The notes beneath the pieces are model-generated. The model was not told where the DNA came from, made no database searches, and was given only the letters and a program-made list of their open reading frames with translations. A stretch of 10,410 nt of DNA from Planctomycetia bacterium (GTDB taxonomy: Bacteria; Planctomycetota; UBA11346), in assembly GCA_005801395.1 (NCBI GenBank), contig SYDV01000273.1, positions 1-10,410 of the forward strand. Reading direction: 5' to 3'. Made by a program: the position numbers and the translations under genes. Below are positions 1 to 7,576 of this stretch, in pieces; within the stretch, counting starts at the first letter, position 1, and every line of letters begins with the position of its first letter.

Positions 1-1
1 A

Positions 2-229
2 GTCGACGCAGCGCACTCAGCACGCGCTCGACGATTTATGACCATTCATGGTGAATGTAGCGGTAATCCGGCACTGCGCGTCGGCACGCATCTCACATTA
101 ACTGGTCTCGGGCCACGCTTTTCCTGTGTCTCGTACGTCACTTCGGTTTGCCATCGCTTTAATTTGCAAGAGGGGTATCGCTGTACATTTATCGCCGAAT
201 CGTCGCGCTTTGGGGGCGGCGATGGATAA
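2..229 (+). CDS. Late control D-like hub protein, C-terminal fragment (5' end outside window)
   Basis: The reading frame is open from the first bases of the window to a TAA at 227-229 and encodes the last 75 residues of a longer protein. The motifs GNPALRVGT, LTGLGPRFS, YVTSV and the GY-x-CTF-x-AES ending resemble the C-terminal domain of phage late control D / gp27-like hub proteins. In that family this region reads roughly G-N-P-x-L-x-x-G, G-x-G-P-R-F-S-G, YYVTs, GYxTxF. In contractile tails this protein forms the trimeric hub that links the tube to the spike. It overlaps the spike gene by 8 bases, which fits two partners of one complex made in equal amounts. The family consensus Gly after RFS is Cys here. 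The fragment contains no lysine. An ATG at 38 is only an internal Met; the family match continues through it and the true start lies upstream. The fragment is short, so the family call rests on this one domain and its position before the gpV-like gene. Confidence 0.8.
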   Translation, partial: VDAAHSARARRFMTIHGECSGNPALRVGTHLTLTGLGPRFSCVSYVTSVCHRFNLQEGYRCTFIAESSRFGGGDG

Positions 230-914
230 TTTACAGCCACCGTATCGTATTCCTGATTTAGGACGGGCACATTTAGCTCGTGTCGTAGCGGTTAATGATC
301 CTGACGCACTCAATCGCGTGCAAATTCGCCTCTTATCCGGTGATGGCGTTGATGGTCAGGATGCGCCATTATGGGCGCGTGTTGCAACCCCCATGGCTGG
401 GCAAGATCGCGGGGCATTTTTTATTCCGGATGTTGACGATGAGGTCTTGGTGGTTTTCGTTGATGGCGACCGCCGTTTCCCGGTCGTGGTTGGCTCATTA
501 TGGAATGGCCATGATCAAGCACCAGAAACCCTGGGCGGTAGTGGGGATAGCGTTGATCGTTGGAGCATCACCGGAAAAGCAGGGACACGCATTGCCATTG
601 TCGAAGAAAGTGCTGGGCAAGAAACGGTCATGATTGAAACGCCTGGTGGTGTGAGCGTTACCATCACTGACCAAGGTGGCGGTAAAGTGGAAGTCGAATG
701 TTCGCAAAACACCATCACCATCGATAGTAGCGGCGTCTCCGTCCAAAGTTCAGGAAGCGTACAAGTTAATGCCAGTAGCGTTACCATTTCTAGTGGCAGC
801 GTATCGGTTAATACAGGCATGGCTACGTTTAGCGGAGTCGTCCAATGCTCGACCTTAATTGCCACTTCAGTGGTCAGCGGTAGTTACACGCTGGGCGCGG
901 GGAATGTCTTATGA
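222..914 (+). CDS. Phage baseplate assembly protein V-like spike (OB fold plus beta-helix)
   Basis: This encodes a 230-residue spike protein. Residues about 8-97 look like the gpV / VgrG OB-fold domain: a LARVVAVNDPDALNRVQIRL strand pair, WARV, GAFFIPDVDDEVLVVF, GDRRFPVVVGSLWNGH. From about residue 108 the sequence becomes a Gly/Ser/Thr/Val-rich run of alternating hydrophobic residues (for example VSVTIT, VEVE, ITIDSSGVSVQSSGSVQVN), as expected for a trimeric beta-helix needle. The end (VVQCSTLIATSVVSGSYTLG) looks like the usual tail of CIS-type gpV proteins. In the particle it sits on the hub and pierces the target membrane. I chose ATG 222 over an in-frame GTG at 126 for three reasons: the added 32 residues do not look like gpV, they would overlap the hub gene by more than 100 bases, and a G-rich stretch (212-217) precedes 222. 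It overlaps the next gene by ATGA. Hub and spike are separate genes here, not one fused VgrG-like protein. No terminal metal-binding tip is visible, so a PAAR-type tip from elsewhere may cap it. Confidence 0.9.
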   Translation: MDNLQPPYRIPDLGRAHLARVVAVNDPDALNRVQIRLLSGDGVDGQDAPLWARVATPMAGQDRGAFFIPDVDDEVLVVFVDGDRRFPVVVGSLWNGHDQAPETLGGSGDSVDRWSITGKAGTRIAIVEESAGQETVMIETPGGVSVTITDQGGGKVEVECSQNTITIDSSGVSVQSSGSVQVNASSVTISSGSVSVNTGMATFSGVVQCSTLIATSVVSGSYTLGAGNVL

Positions 915-2464
915 GACGCACCCGATCTGCTCCGATTATTTCACATCATCCTAGTATTTTACGTGGTGCTGATGGTGATCCGAATCCGCGCCAACCAGGC
1001 GCTGCGATAACACCACCAACCTTATTGACCGTGGAACTGGAAGATTTCATTCCTCGGTTTCTTGCCCGTGCTGCCGATGCGACTCATTATAGCCAATTAT
1101 TAACCAATGATATTCCTGCTCGGGGTGATGATAACTCGTGGCAATTACATCCACCATTACATCGCCTTGCCCATCTTGCCATTATCGAAGTCGGTTGCTC
1201 TGCACCCGGTGAACCGCCAGTTGATCCGCGCAGAATCCGTTCGGCGGGTATGGTTATTCGACGGGTCATAAATGGCATTGAGCATCGTTGGGTTAAACGC
1301 GATGGAAAAGTTGTTGGTTGGGTTGCGCACAGCGAAGCACAACGTGATGACGACGACGTTTATGAACCAGATCCGGTACGCCGAGCACAACGACTGGATG
1401 ACCCGACACGACGTTTACTCATGTTGGCGGGCGACCTCCGCGATGATGGCTTAGAAGAAGTCACTTCGCCGTGCTTCCCAGCTCCGCCTGTGGTCGGCAG
1501 CGCGACAAAGCGGACCTTGGTTTTTGGCGATATTCCCACGGCTTCGGTTGAATGTTCGACACCAGACCCACAACCGCCATTTGCTGATGCCTTTATTATT
1601 TCAGCCATCCCTGCTTGGCTGCGCAGCAACCCGAAAACCCCATCACCAGCACTGCCGTACACCGTCACCGCAACGGATGACACCAAGACTTGGCATAGTC
1701 ATGTCCAAGCGTTTCACCGTGAGGTTTTGTGGTTATTGCAGGGCACTGGTCTTTCAGACGAAACACCCAGCGCCGCGGCACTCCGTACCGCACTGGCACA
1801 GCTCCGCGTTGGTTTTGATGAAAATAATAATGGCGTCATTGAACGCACCCAGCCATTAACTGAATTTCTCACCCGGGTGCAGGCCGTGATGTTGGATCGC
1901 GATGCTAGTTCCGCGCCACTTCGCCTGCCAGATCAATGGCCACAAATTGCCGATGATCGTGAGCTGCAGCAAAAAATTGTTGCTTGTTTCACCGCACGTT
2001 GGCAGGCGATGTCTCCCGCAATTGGGCGTTATGAAGATCCTGATGCGCGTTATGTGATTCGCGTTTTTGTGCGAATAGGGGGTGAATGTGGCTGTGTTGA
2101 GCGCATTCGTTGGAGCCAAGCAACAGAGTTATGTACCATATTGCCGTGGTTTGCTGGCTCACCACGCCCACCGCAACGCATTACCTTGCCTGATATTGGT
2201 GACCTCAAGAAAATGACACCCAATGTATCGTTTGCTATTCCACCGAGCTTACGCGCACTGCTGGATGGCATCGACATGAAAGGTTTGATTGATGGTAAGA
2301 AAGGTTCTTCATTTGGTGAATGGGGAATGATTTGTTCATTTTCAATTCCGATCATCACGCTCTGTGCCTTTATCATTCTCTATATCTTCCTTGGTTTACT
2401 TAATATCGTTTTTCAATGGATGATGTGGGTAAAAATCTGCATTCCCTATCCAAAGAAACTTTGA
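911..2464 (+). CDS. Conserved CIS-associated protein of unknown function with hydrophobic C-terminal segment
   Basis: This is a 517-residue protein that I cannot assign to a named family. The start at 911 forms an ATGA overlap with the spike stop, and GGGGA lies 7 bases upstream. The first ~430 residues are polar and look soluble, with an acidic stretch near residues 143-152 (RDDDDVYEPD). Residues 303-314 (DENNNGVIERTQ) match an EF-hand-like calcium loop except for Gln at position 12. Residues ~387-460 contain GGECGC, a WS-x-x-TEL segment, LPWFAG, ITLPDIGDL, and TPNVSFAIPPSLRALL. Residues ~473-507 form a long hydrophobic stretch (ICSFSIPIITLCAFIILYIF and onward) followed by KICIPYPKKL, consistent with one membrane-spanning or membrane-inserting segment with a positive tail. 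From memory, unverified, similar proteins with an ICSFSIPIIT-type ending occur beside gpV and gp25 genes in other tail-like clusters, which would make it a recurring component. Location suggests a baseplate or anchoring role; that is inference. Lysines are clustered in the C-terminal 90 residues (8 of 14). Confidence 0.85.
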   Translation: MRRTRSAPIISHHPSILRGADGDPNPRQPGAAITPPTLLTVELEDFIPRFLARAADATHYSQLLTNDIPARGDDNSWQLHPPLHRLAHLAIIEVGCSAPGEPPVDPRRIRSAGMVIRRVINGIEHRWVKRDGKVVGWVAHSEAQRDDDDVYEPDPVRRAQRLDDPTRRLLMLAGDLRDDGLEEVTSPCFPAPPVVGSATKRTLVFGDIPTASVECSTPDPQPPFADAFIISAIPAWLRSNPKTPSPALPYTVTATDDTKTWHSHVQAFHREVLWLLQGTGLSDETPSAAALRTALAQLRVGFDENNNGVIERTQPLTEFLTRVQAVMLDRDASSAPLRLPDQWPQIADDRELQQKIVACFTARWQAMSPAIGRYEDPDARYVIRVFVRIGGECGCVERIRWSQATELCTILPWFAGSPRPPQRITLPDIGDLKKMTPNVSFAIPPSLRALLDGIDMKGLIDGKKGSSFGEWGMICSFSIPIITLCAFIILYIFLGLLNIVFQWMMWVKICIPYPKKL

Positions 2465-2511
2465 TGCGTGATCACCCCATGACGACTACCACCTACGCAT
2501 TATTCACTCAG

Positions 2512-2518
2512 AAAGGAA
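2512..2518 (+). promoter_or_regulatory. Ribosome-binding site for the gp25-like gene
   Basis: AAAGGAA lies 7 bases (counted from GGA) before ATG 2525. It ends the 60-base gap 2465-2524, the first break in the otherwise overlapping gene chain. I see no terminator hairpin or convincing promoter in that gap, so the genes on both sides are probably on one transcript, with independent initiation here. Confidence 0.6.
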
Positions 2519-2524
2519 ACAGTT

Positions 2525-2950
2525 ATGCGCTTTGCTGAGGCAATCGGTTTCCCCTTACTACCAGTTCCCGACGAACATGGTCAAATGCATTGGCCAGCGG
2601 CAGATGACAGTATTAAACAGCGTATTCGTTGTTTATTGCTCACCAATCCAGGTGAATTAATCGGCAATCGCCGACTGGGTGTTGGCTTATCACAATTTAT
2701 TGGCTTGCCCGATACCCTAGAAACCAGACGTGCTATTCATGACCGCATCCAATCACATTTGGTTCGTTACGAGCAGCGTCTGTCGCTGACGCGCATCGAA
2801 GTTTTTGGTCGTGATCATAATGACCAAGGTATCGAGCCCGTGGTTCCAACCTCACCCGGACGTTTACGTATTGAAATTCATTATCGAGTTCGTCGCACTG
2901 GTCAGCTCGCTAGTGTGGGTCTGACGCTTGATCTGTTAGCGGGAGCCTGA
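2525..2950 (+). CDS. gp25/GpW-like baseplate protein
   Basis: This is a 141-residue protein with the layout of the gp25-like lysozyme-fold family (T4 gp25, Afp9, TssE): an N-terminal FPLLPVPDEHGQMHW strand, then DDSIKQRIRCLLLTNPGELIGNRRLGVGLSQF, then an amphipathic helix (RRAIHDRIQSHLVRYEQRL) and a final beta region (LRIEIHYRVRRTGQLASVGL). The L-L-x-T-x-x-G-E-x-x-x-x-x-x-x-G-x-x-L pattern is the recognisable family core. These proteins sit at the inner baseplate, bind wedge proteins and help initiate the sheath; they are structural and not catalytic. The length is normal. It has its own Shine-Dalgarno site and is separated by one base from the J-like gene, which gp25 proteins commonly precede. 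It contains a single lysine. Confidence 0.92.
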   Translation: MRFAEAIGFPLLPVPDEHGQMHWPAADDSIKQRIRCLLLTNPGELIGNRRLGVGLSQFIGLPDTLETRRAIHDRIQSHLVRYEQRLSLTRIEVFGRDHNDQGIEPVVPTSPGRLRIEIHYRVRRTGQLASVGLTLDLLAGA

Positions 2951-2951
2951 C

Positions 2952-5156
2952 ATGCCAATACCTGTACCTCGTTTAGATGACCGTGGTTTCAATGATTTGG
3001 TCGGCGAGCTCTTAGCTCGTATTCCTGGGCATACGCCGGAATGGACTGACCCGCGAGCGGGTGATCCCGGACGGACATTAATAGATTTAGTAGCGTGGCT
3101 AGGCGATACGATTTTGTACCGCGCAAACCTCATCCCTGAGCGTAATCGCCTGGCGTTTTTACGCTTACTCGATTTGCCGTTACGGCCCGCGCTCCCTGCC
3201 AGTGGCTTTATCGCTGCTGCACTACAAGGGCGTTCCACAACGATTGTGACAGTGACTCATGGCACGGGTGTTAGCGGTGGGCCACTGACCTGCGAAACCA
3301 CTGGCGAATTAGAAATTCTACCGATTGAAGGACGCTTCTTTCTCAAACGTCGGCCAGAAACGAACGAAAGCGCTAGTCTTGATGGTCCGCTGCGTGGTTT
3401 GGCGGCCGTCTATCGCGCTCGTCTGGGAAATAATATTACTCCCTACGTCACCACGCCGGTGTTGATGAAACCAGTGGCGGATACTGGTTTGGATGTTGCT
3501 GCCACGAGCGTCGATCGCACCTTGTGGTTGGCGCTACTTGCGCCAGAGGGGGTCGATCCACAAGTGGTGCGCATTGCTCTGGGTCATGGCGATCATGGCG
3601 CACATGCACTGAACATTGGTCTGCAACCAAGTAGCAATTTACCGCAAGATTTTGCTGAATGGGGACCAGCTCCGGTTCCGGTACGTGCACAATGGTCAAT
3701 GACGACGGGCAGATGGGATGGCGGCCAACCGCAATTTCGCAGCTTAGATGTGCTTGCGGACAGTACCGCCGGAATGACACGCGCCGGTGTTTTACGTTTA
3801 GTCTTGCCAGACAGCGGCAACATTGGTTTACCGCTTGATACCAGTGATGCCGAATTAAATGCCGGTGTTGGTGCTCGCCCACCACGTATTGATGATGCGA
3901 AAATTGCGGCACGGGTCGTGGCTTGGATACGCATGCGTTTAGATGCGAGTACTAATTCCTTACCCTTATCGTGGATGGCTGTGAATGCCGTGGCGGTCGA
4001 ACAATTAACCACTCGGCGTAACGTGGTGGTTGGCACAGGTGATGGCCGCTCGGATCAACGCATTCAATTGCCAAGCGGCAATATCGATAAAGCTAGCTTC
4101 CAAATAGCGGTGGAAGAAATTGGCCGCGGTTTTTCCACCTGGCGTATGGTCGATGATTTGAGTGTCGCTAAACGCGATGATAGCGTGTATCGCTTAGATG
4201 CTGAAGCTGGTATTATTTCTTTTGGCGACGGTATTCGCGGTCGTATACCAAATAATGGCGCTCGCATCTTAGTTCCCCTGTTGCGTAGTGGCGGTGGAAT
4301 AAAAGGGAATATGGCAGCTGGCACACTGACGCGCTTATCTGGCATCACTGCGCCACTTATTATTAGCCAGCCATTAGCCTTAAGTGGCGGCCAAGATGCA
4401 GAAACCATTGATCAAGCAGAGCGCCGACTTCCCGCTCGGCTTGCCCATAACGAACGCGCCGTCATTCCGGAAGATTTTCGCCAACTCGCTTTAGAAACAC
4501 CCGCCGTGCGTTTAGCACGCGCGGAAGTTCTGCCGCGTTTTAAGCCACAACAACGCCTGAGCGATGTGACTGGTGTCGTCAGCGTGATGGTCATCACGCC
4601 CGCACAACGTTTAGATGCGCCGCACCCACGTCCAGATCGTACCACCCTAGAACGTGTCCATGCCTATTTAGATGCACGCCGGATGTTGGGTTGTGAATTA
4701 TATGTTATTGGTGTCGATTATGTGCCGTGTTCATTAAGTATCGCGGTGCGCTTGAGTGACGGTGCTGAACACGACGCCACGTTACGTGCGATACGCACGG
4801 CAGTACAAATATATTGCCATCCATTAGCTCCTGGTGGTCGCCAAGGAACGGGGTGGGGATTAGGCGATACCGTTCGCGAAGGCGAAATAGAGGTGGTTAT
4901 TGCTCGTGTTCCTGGTGTCGCTGTCGTCAGCGGCGTGCGCTTATTTAAACGAAACCCGAGCCAGGCGTGGCAATTGGCAGCACGCGATAATCGCGGACAA
5001 ACCCACATTGCTTTAGCCAGTTGGCAATTGCCAGAGCTGCAAGAAATTGTGGTTGAAGACAGTGATAGCGCCAATGAAGACAGCTCGCAGTTTTCAATCG
5101 GTACTCTTAGTGATCAACATCTCATCGCCATCCCAACGGTGCCGGAGCGCTGCTAA
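2952..5156 (+). CDS. Baseplate wedge protein J-like (putative baseplate assembly protein, TIGR02243-like)
   Basis: This is a 734-residue baseplate protein. Residues 1-75 carry the N-terminal signature of the tail-like-region family: PRLDDRGFNDLVGELLARIP, then TPEWTDPRAGDPGRTLIDLV, AWLGDTILYR, PERNRLAFLRLL. In the middle, FGDGIRGRIPNNGARI (from residue 424) followed by RSGGGIKGNMAAGTLTRL is the usual J-protein beta domain. From residue 479, GGQDAETIDQAERRLPARL and ERAVIPEDFRQLALETPAV match the gpJ / gp6-like core. In contractile tails this protein forms the wedge dimers that change conformation on firing. GGGAG lies 6 bases before ATG 2952, and the gene ends in a one-base TAATG overlap with the tail I gene. 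Only one J-type gene is seen here, whereas Afp/PVC-like loci have two (Afp11 and Afp12). It has 8 lysines in 734 residues. The region about 100-400 is less clear and is probably the beta-rich insertion typical of this longer J subfamily. Confidence 0.93.
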   Translation: MPIPVPRLDDRGFNDLVGELLARIPGHTPEWTDPRAGDPGRTLIDLVAWLGDTILYRANLIPERNRLAFLRLLDLPLRPALPASGFIAAALQGRSTTIVTVTHGTGVSGGPLTCETTGELEILPIEGRFFLKRRPETNESASLDGPLRGLAAVYRARLGNNITPYVTTPVLMKPVADTGLDVAATSVDRTLWLALLAPEGVDPQVVRIALGHGDHGAHALNIGLQPSSNLPQDFAEWGPAPVPVRAQWSMTTGRWDGGQPQFRSLDVLADSTAGMTRAGVLRLVLPDSGNIGLPLDTSDAELNAGVGARPPRIDDAKIAARVVAWIRMRLDASTNSLPLSWMAVNAVAVEQLTTRRNVVVGTGDGRSDQRIQLPSGNIDKASFQIAVEEIGRGFSTWRMVDDLSVAKRDDSVYRLDAEAGIISFGDGIRGRIPNNGARILVPLLRSGGGIKGNMAAGTLTRLSGITAPLIISQPLALSGGQDAETIDQAERRLPARLAHNERAVIPEDFRQLALETPAVRLARAEVLPRFKPQQRLSDVTGVVSVMVITPAQRLDAPHPRPDRTTLERVHAYLDARRMLGCELYVIGVDYVPCSLSIAVRLSDGAEHDATLRAIRTAVQIYCHPLAPGGRQGTGWGLGDTVREGEIEVVIARVPGVAVVSGVRLFKRNPSQAWQLAARDNRGQTHIALASWQLPELQEIVVEDSDSANEDSSQFSIGTLSDQHLIAIPTVPERC

Positions 5157-7576
5157 TGAGTGTCAATGGTATTCGCTGGTGGCAAATAGCAGAGGCTGGG
5201 GATTACCTTCCCACAGCGACCGCTTATTATGACCATGAGCGACGGGCTTTACGTCTGCGTTCATGGCGGCAACTCACTGATTTCCCCACAGACCGCACGA
5301 GCGCACGCGTTGCCGCAGAAAAACCTCGCGCCACCAGCGATGCCTGGGGCACCTGGGCACGTATAGCTGATGATAAACGATCGCTGTTAGCCAGTGGTGC
5401 GGATTTACCACCATCTGGCACTCCTGGACTCAGCCCGTTGACGATCGTTCCTGATACCGATCCGTGGGGAATCACCGCCGAACTCACCAGCGACGAACGC
5501 ATCAGTGACTGCACCTGGGGTGGCGACGGAATATTGTTTTGCACGATTATCACTCCCAGCGCCGGTCGTGTTATTTTAGTCGACCGTCGACGCCGTTGGC
5601 GTGCGCTCAGCCTTGCGCGGGAAAATTTCCGCGCTGACCGCTGTGTCGCTGCTGCTGATGGCAGTGTGTGGTTATTGGATCGTACTCGACGTCAACTGGC
5701 ACGAGTAATGGGAACGCCATTGCCAGAACGTGGGACACCACGAAACGATGCAGAATTGGGACACTTAATTAACGATAACCGTAATCCGCCGCGCATCGTT
5801 GTGTGCCCCCATGTATTAAGCGCGGGTGAAATCGTTGATCTCGGTGTTGATCATGAAAACCGCGCCGTGGTGTTGATCTGGCCCACGGCGGCAGATGCGG
5901 TGGTGGACATCATTTCAGCGAGAAACGGCAGCCAGAAGGTCTGCTCCTTACGCGGAGCAGTTGCGCCATTCGCGCTCACCACCATGCCCACTGGTCGAGT
6001 CCTTATTCTTGGGCTTGGTCTCCAAGAAGCGGTCGCATTCACACCAGATGCCGCAGCTGTTGATGCGCATGGCGAACGCTATCCCATTCCTGATTGGGAT
6101 GGCGCACCATTCATTCGCGGCGTACCAGCGATGGTTGGCGCACGCGCAGAGCGCAAAATAGCAGATGAGCCGCAACAATTACTGTGGTGGCCGCAGCCCA
6201 TCGAACCGCTGGCGCAACAGCGTCATGCAGAACAGTCTTTAGTTACTGTCGCAAATATCATTGATAGTAATATGGTTGGTACGACTTGGCATCGACTTCA
6301 TCTCGAAGCCGTTTTACCACGCGGATGCGCTGCCATTATTTATGCCGCTGCCAGTGACAACGCCAGCACACCAGTTGCGGAGTGGATGGCGCATGCGTTT
6401 TTAGGGCCCCATGTTGATCTGAAGTCCTTACCCTCCGCGCATGCGCCAATGCCGGTTGGCACCTGGGTGCGTCAGGCCAGTGACGCCGCTTTTCATGCGG
6501 GTTTTCTCTGTGCTGGGCAACGCTACGATGAACGTGAATACGCTGGGTTATTTAGCGTATTATTACAGCATAATCGCTCTGTGGTTCGCTCACTTCGCGG
6601 TCGTTATCTCCATCTACGCATTGAATTACTTGGTGATGGCATGCGCAGCCCAGATATTGTCGCGCTACGCATCCACGGTCCACGATTTAGTTATCGCGAC
6701 CGCTATCTGCCTGAACATTATCATGAGGCATTAACGGGAGCTGATGCCAATGCCGTTGGTCAGGCAAGTGGAGCTGACTTTCTTGATCGTTATCTCGCCA
6801 TCACCGAAGATGTACTCACCCCGATTGAAAACCACATAGCCAATGCCCATTTATTACATGATCCACGCAGTGCACCGAGCGCTTGGCTCGAATGGTTAGC
6901 GGGATGGATTGGCTTCACCTTAGACGGAGCACTCGATGAAAATCGGCGGCGCGCATGTATAACCCACGCCATGCGTCTCTACCGTCGTCGTGGTACGTAT
7001 GCTGGACTAGCACTCGCGCTTGATTTAGCGACTGGTGGGCAAGTTCGACTCGGCGGTATAGTCATGGTCGAAGACTTCCGTTTACGCCGTACGTTCGCCA
7101 CTATTATTGGTGCAAATTTACTCGATGAAGATGATCCTTTGCTGCAAGGATTAGTATCATCCGGTAATTCTCTGGTTGGTGATACCTTATTTGTCGGTGA
7201 AGATGCACCGGCATTACAGCGAGAATTACTCGCATTATTTGGCGCAGGACAATTATCCACCGCCGAGCAACAAGAAGTTTTAGCATTTTACCAACGCTTG
7301 GCCCATCGCATTACCATTTTAGTACATGCCGATTTATCTGATAATGATTTACGTTTAGTCAAACGTGTGGTTGAGCGCGAAACCCCGGCACATCTTGGCC
7401 GAAGAATAATGACAGCCAGCAATGGTCTACGCGTTGGCCTAAGCGCATTGGTTGATATTGATACGTGGCTCGGCGAACGCCAACCCCGACAGGTGGTGAC
7501 GGTCGATGCCACCACGGTTGGGCTTGATGGTTTCGTCAACGATTTACCGACACTTGATCCCAGGATGGACGCATGA
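5156..7576 (+). CDS. Phage tail protein I-like (TIGR02242-like) with long propeller-like N-terminal extension
   Basis: This encodes an 806-residue protein with at least three parts. Residues ~1-340 contain repeated beta-strand segments (DGILFCTII, GRVILVDRRRRWRAL, DGSVWLLDRTRRQLARV, ENRAVVLIW, GRVLILGLG) that look like blades of an NHL-type or similar beta-propeller. Residues ~360-515 form a beta-sandwich-like region that ends in RGRYLHLRIELLGDG and ALRIHGPRFSYRDRYLPEHY. Residues ~516-645 are the tail I core: GADFLDRYLAITEDVLTPIE, DPRSAPSAWLEWLAGWIGF, LYRRRGTYAGLALALDLATG. A last region (RITILVHADLS, VVERETPAHLGRR) corresponds to the usual EKPAHT-type tail end. Tail I proteins join the wedge to the baseplate periphery and fibres. 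P2 gpI is far shorter, so most of this protein is extra. The propeller-like part could contact fibres, targets or the neighbouring accessory proteins; that is inference. GGAG lies 8 bases before the start. The gene overlaps the next one by ATGA. Confidence 0.9.
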   Translation: MSVNGIRWWQIAEAGDYLPTATAYYDHERRALRLRSWRQLTDFPTDRTSARVAAEKPRATSDAWGTWARIADDKRSLLASGADLPPSGTPGLSPLTIVPDTDPWGITAELTSDERISDCTWGGDGILFCTIITPSAGRVILVDRRRRWRALSLARENFRADRCVAAADGSVWLLDRTRRQLARVMGTPLPERGTPRNDAELGHLINDNRNPPRIVVCPHVLSAGEIVDLGVDHENRAVVLIWPTAADAVVDIISARNGSQKVCSLRGAVAPFALTTMPTGRVLILGLGLQEAVAFTPDAAAVDAHGERYPIPDWDGAPFIRGVPAMVGARAERKIADEPQQLLWWPQPIEPLAQQRHAEQSLVTVANIIDSNMVGTTWHRLHLEAVLPRGCAAIIYAAASDNASTPVAEWMAHAFLGPHVDLKSLPSAHAPMPVGTWVRQASDAAFHAGFLCAGQRYDEREYAGLFSVLLQHNRSVVRSLRGRYLHLRIELLGDGMRSPDIVALRIHGPRFSYRDRYLPEHYHEALTGADANAVGQASGADFLDRYLAITEDVLTPIENHIANAHLLHDPRSAPSAWLEWLAGWIGFTLDGALDENRRRACITHAMRLYRRRGTYAGLALALDLATGGQVRLGGIVMVEDFRLRRTFATIIGANLLDEDDPLLQGLVSSGNSLVGDTLFVGEDAPALQRELLALFGAGQLSTAEQQEVLAFYQRLAHRITILVHADLSDNDLRLVKRVVERETPAHLGRRIMTASNGLRVGLSALVDIDTWLGERQPRQVVTVDATTVGLDGFVNDLPTLDPRMDA

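Noticed and set aside
126..221. GTG-started N-terminal extension of the spike protein (32 residues)
   Set aside because: It overlaps the end of the hub gene almost entirely, does not resemble gpV N-termini, and ATG 222 has a G-rich stretch upstream and a short coupling-type overlap.
822..914. Metal-binding tip or PAAR domain at the spike end
   Set aside because: No His-x-His or PAAR-like sequence is visible in the spike C-terminus, and no PAAR gene is seen in this window.
2465..2524. Possible terminator or promoter in the 60-base gap
   Set aside because: No inverted repeat followed by a T run and no convincing -35/-10 pair could be seen; only the ribosome-binding site is supported.
2479..2538. 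Tiny reading frame of 19 codons (MTTTTYALFTQKGNSYALC) overlapping the gp25-like start
   Set aside because: No good ribosome-binding site of its own, and the length is expected by chance. A leader-peptide role cannot be supported from one sequence.
3448..3912. Long antisense reading frame (154 aa) within the J-like gene, and similar antisense frames elsewhere
   Set aside because: They lie fully opposite clear conserved genes, have no recognisable motifs, and are the usual shadows of biased codon use.
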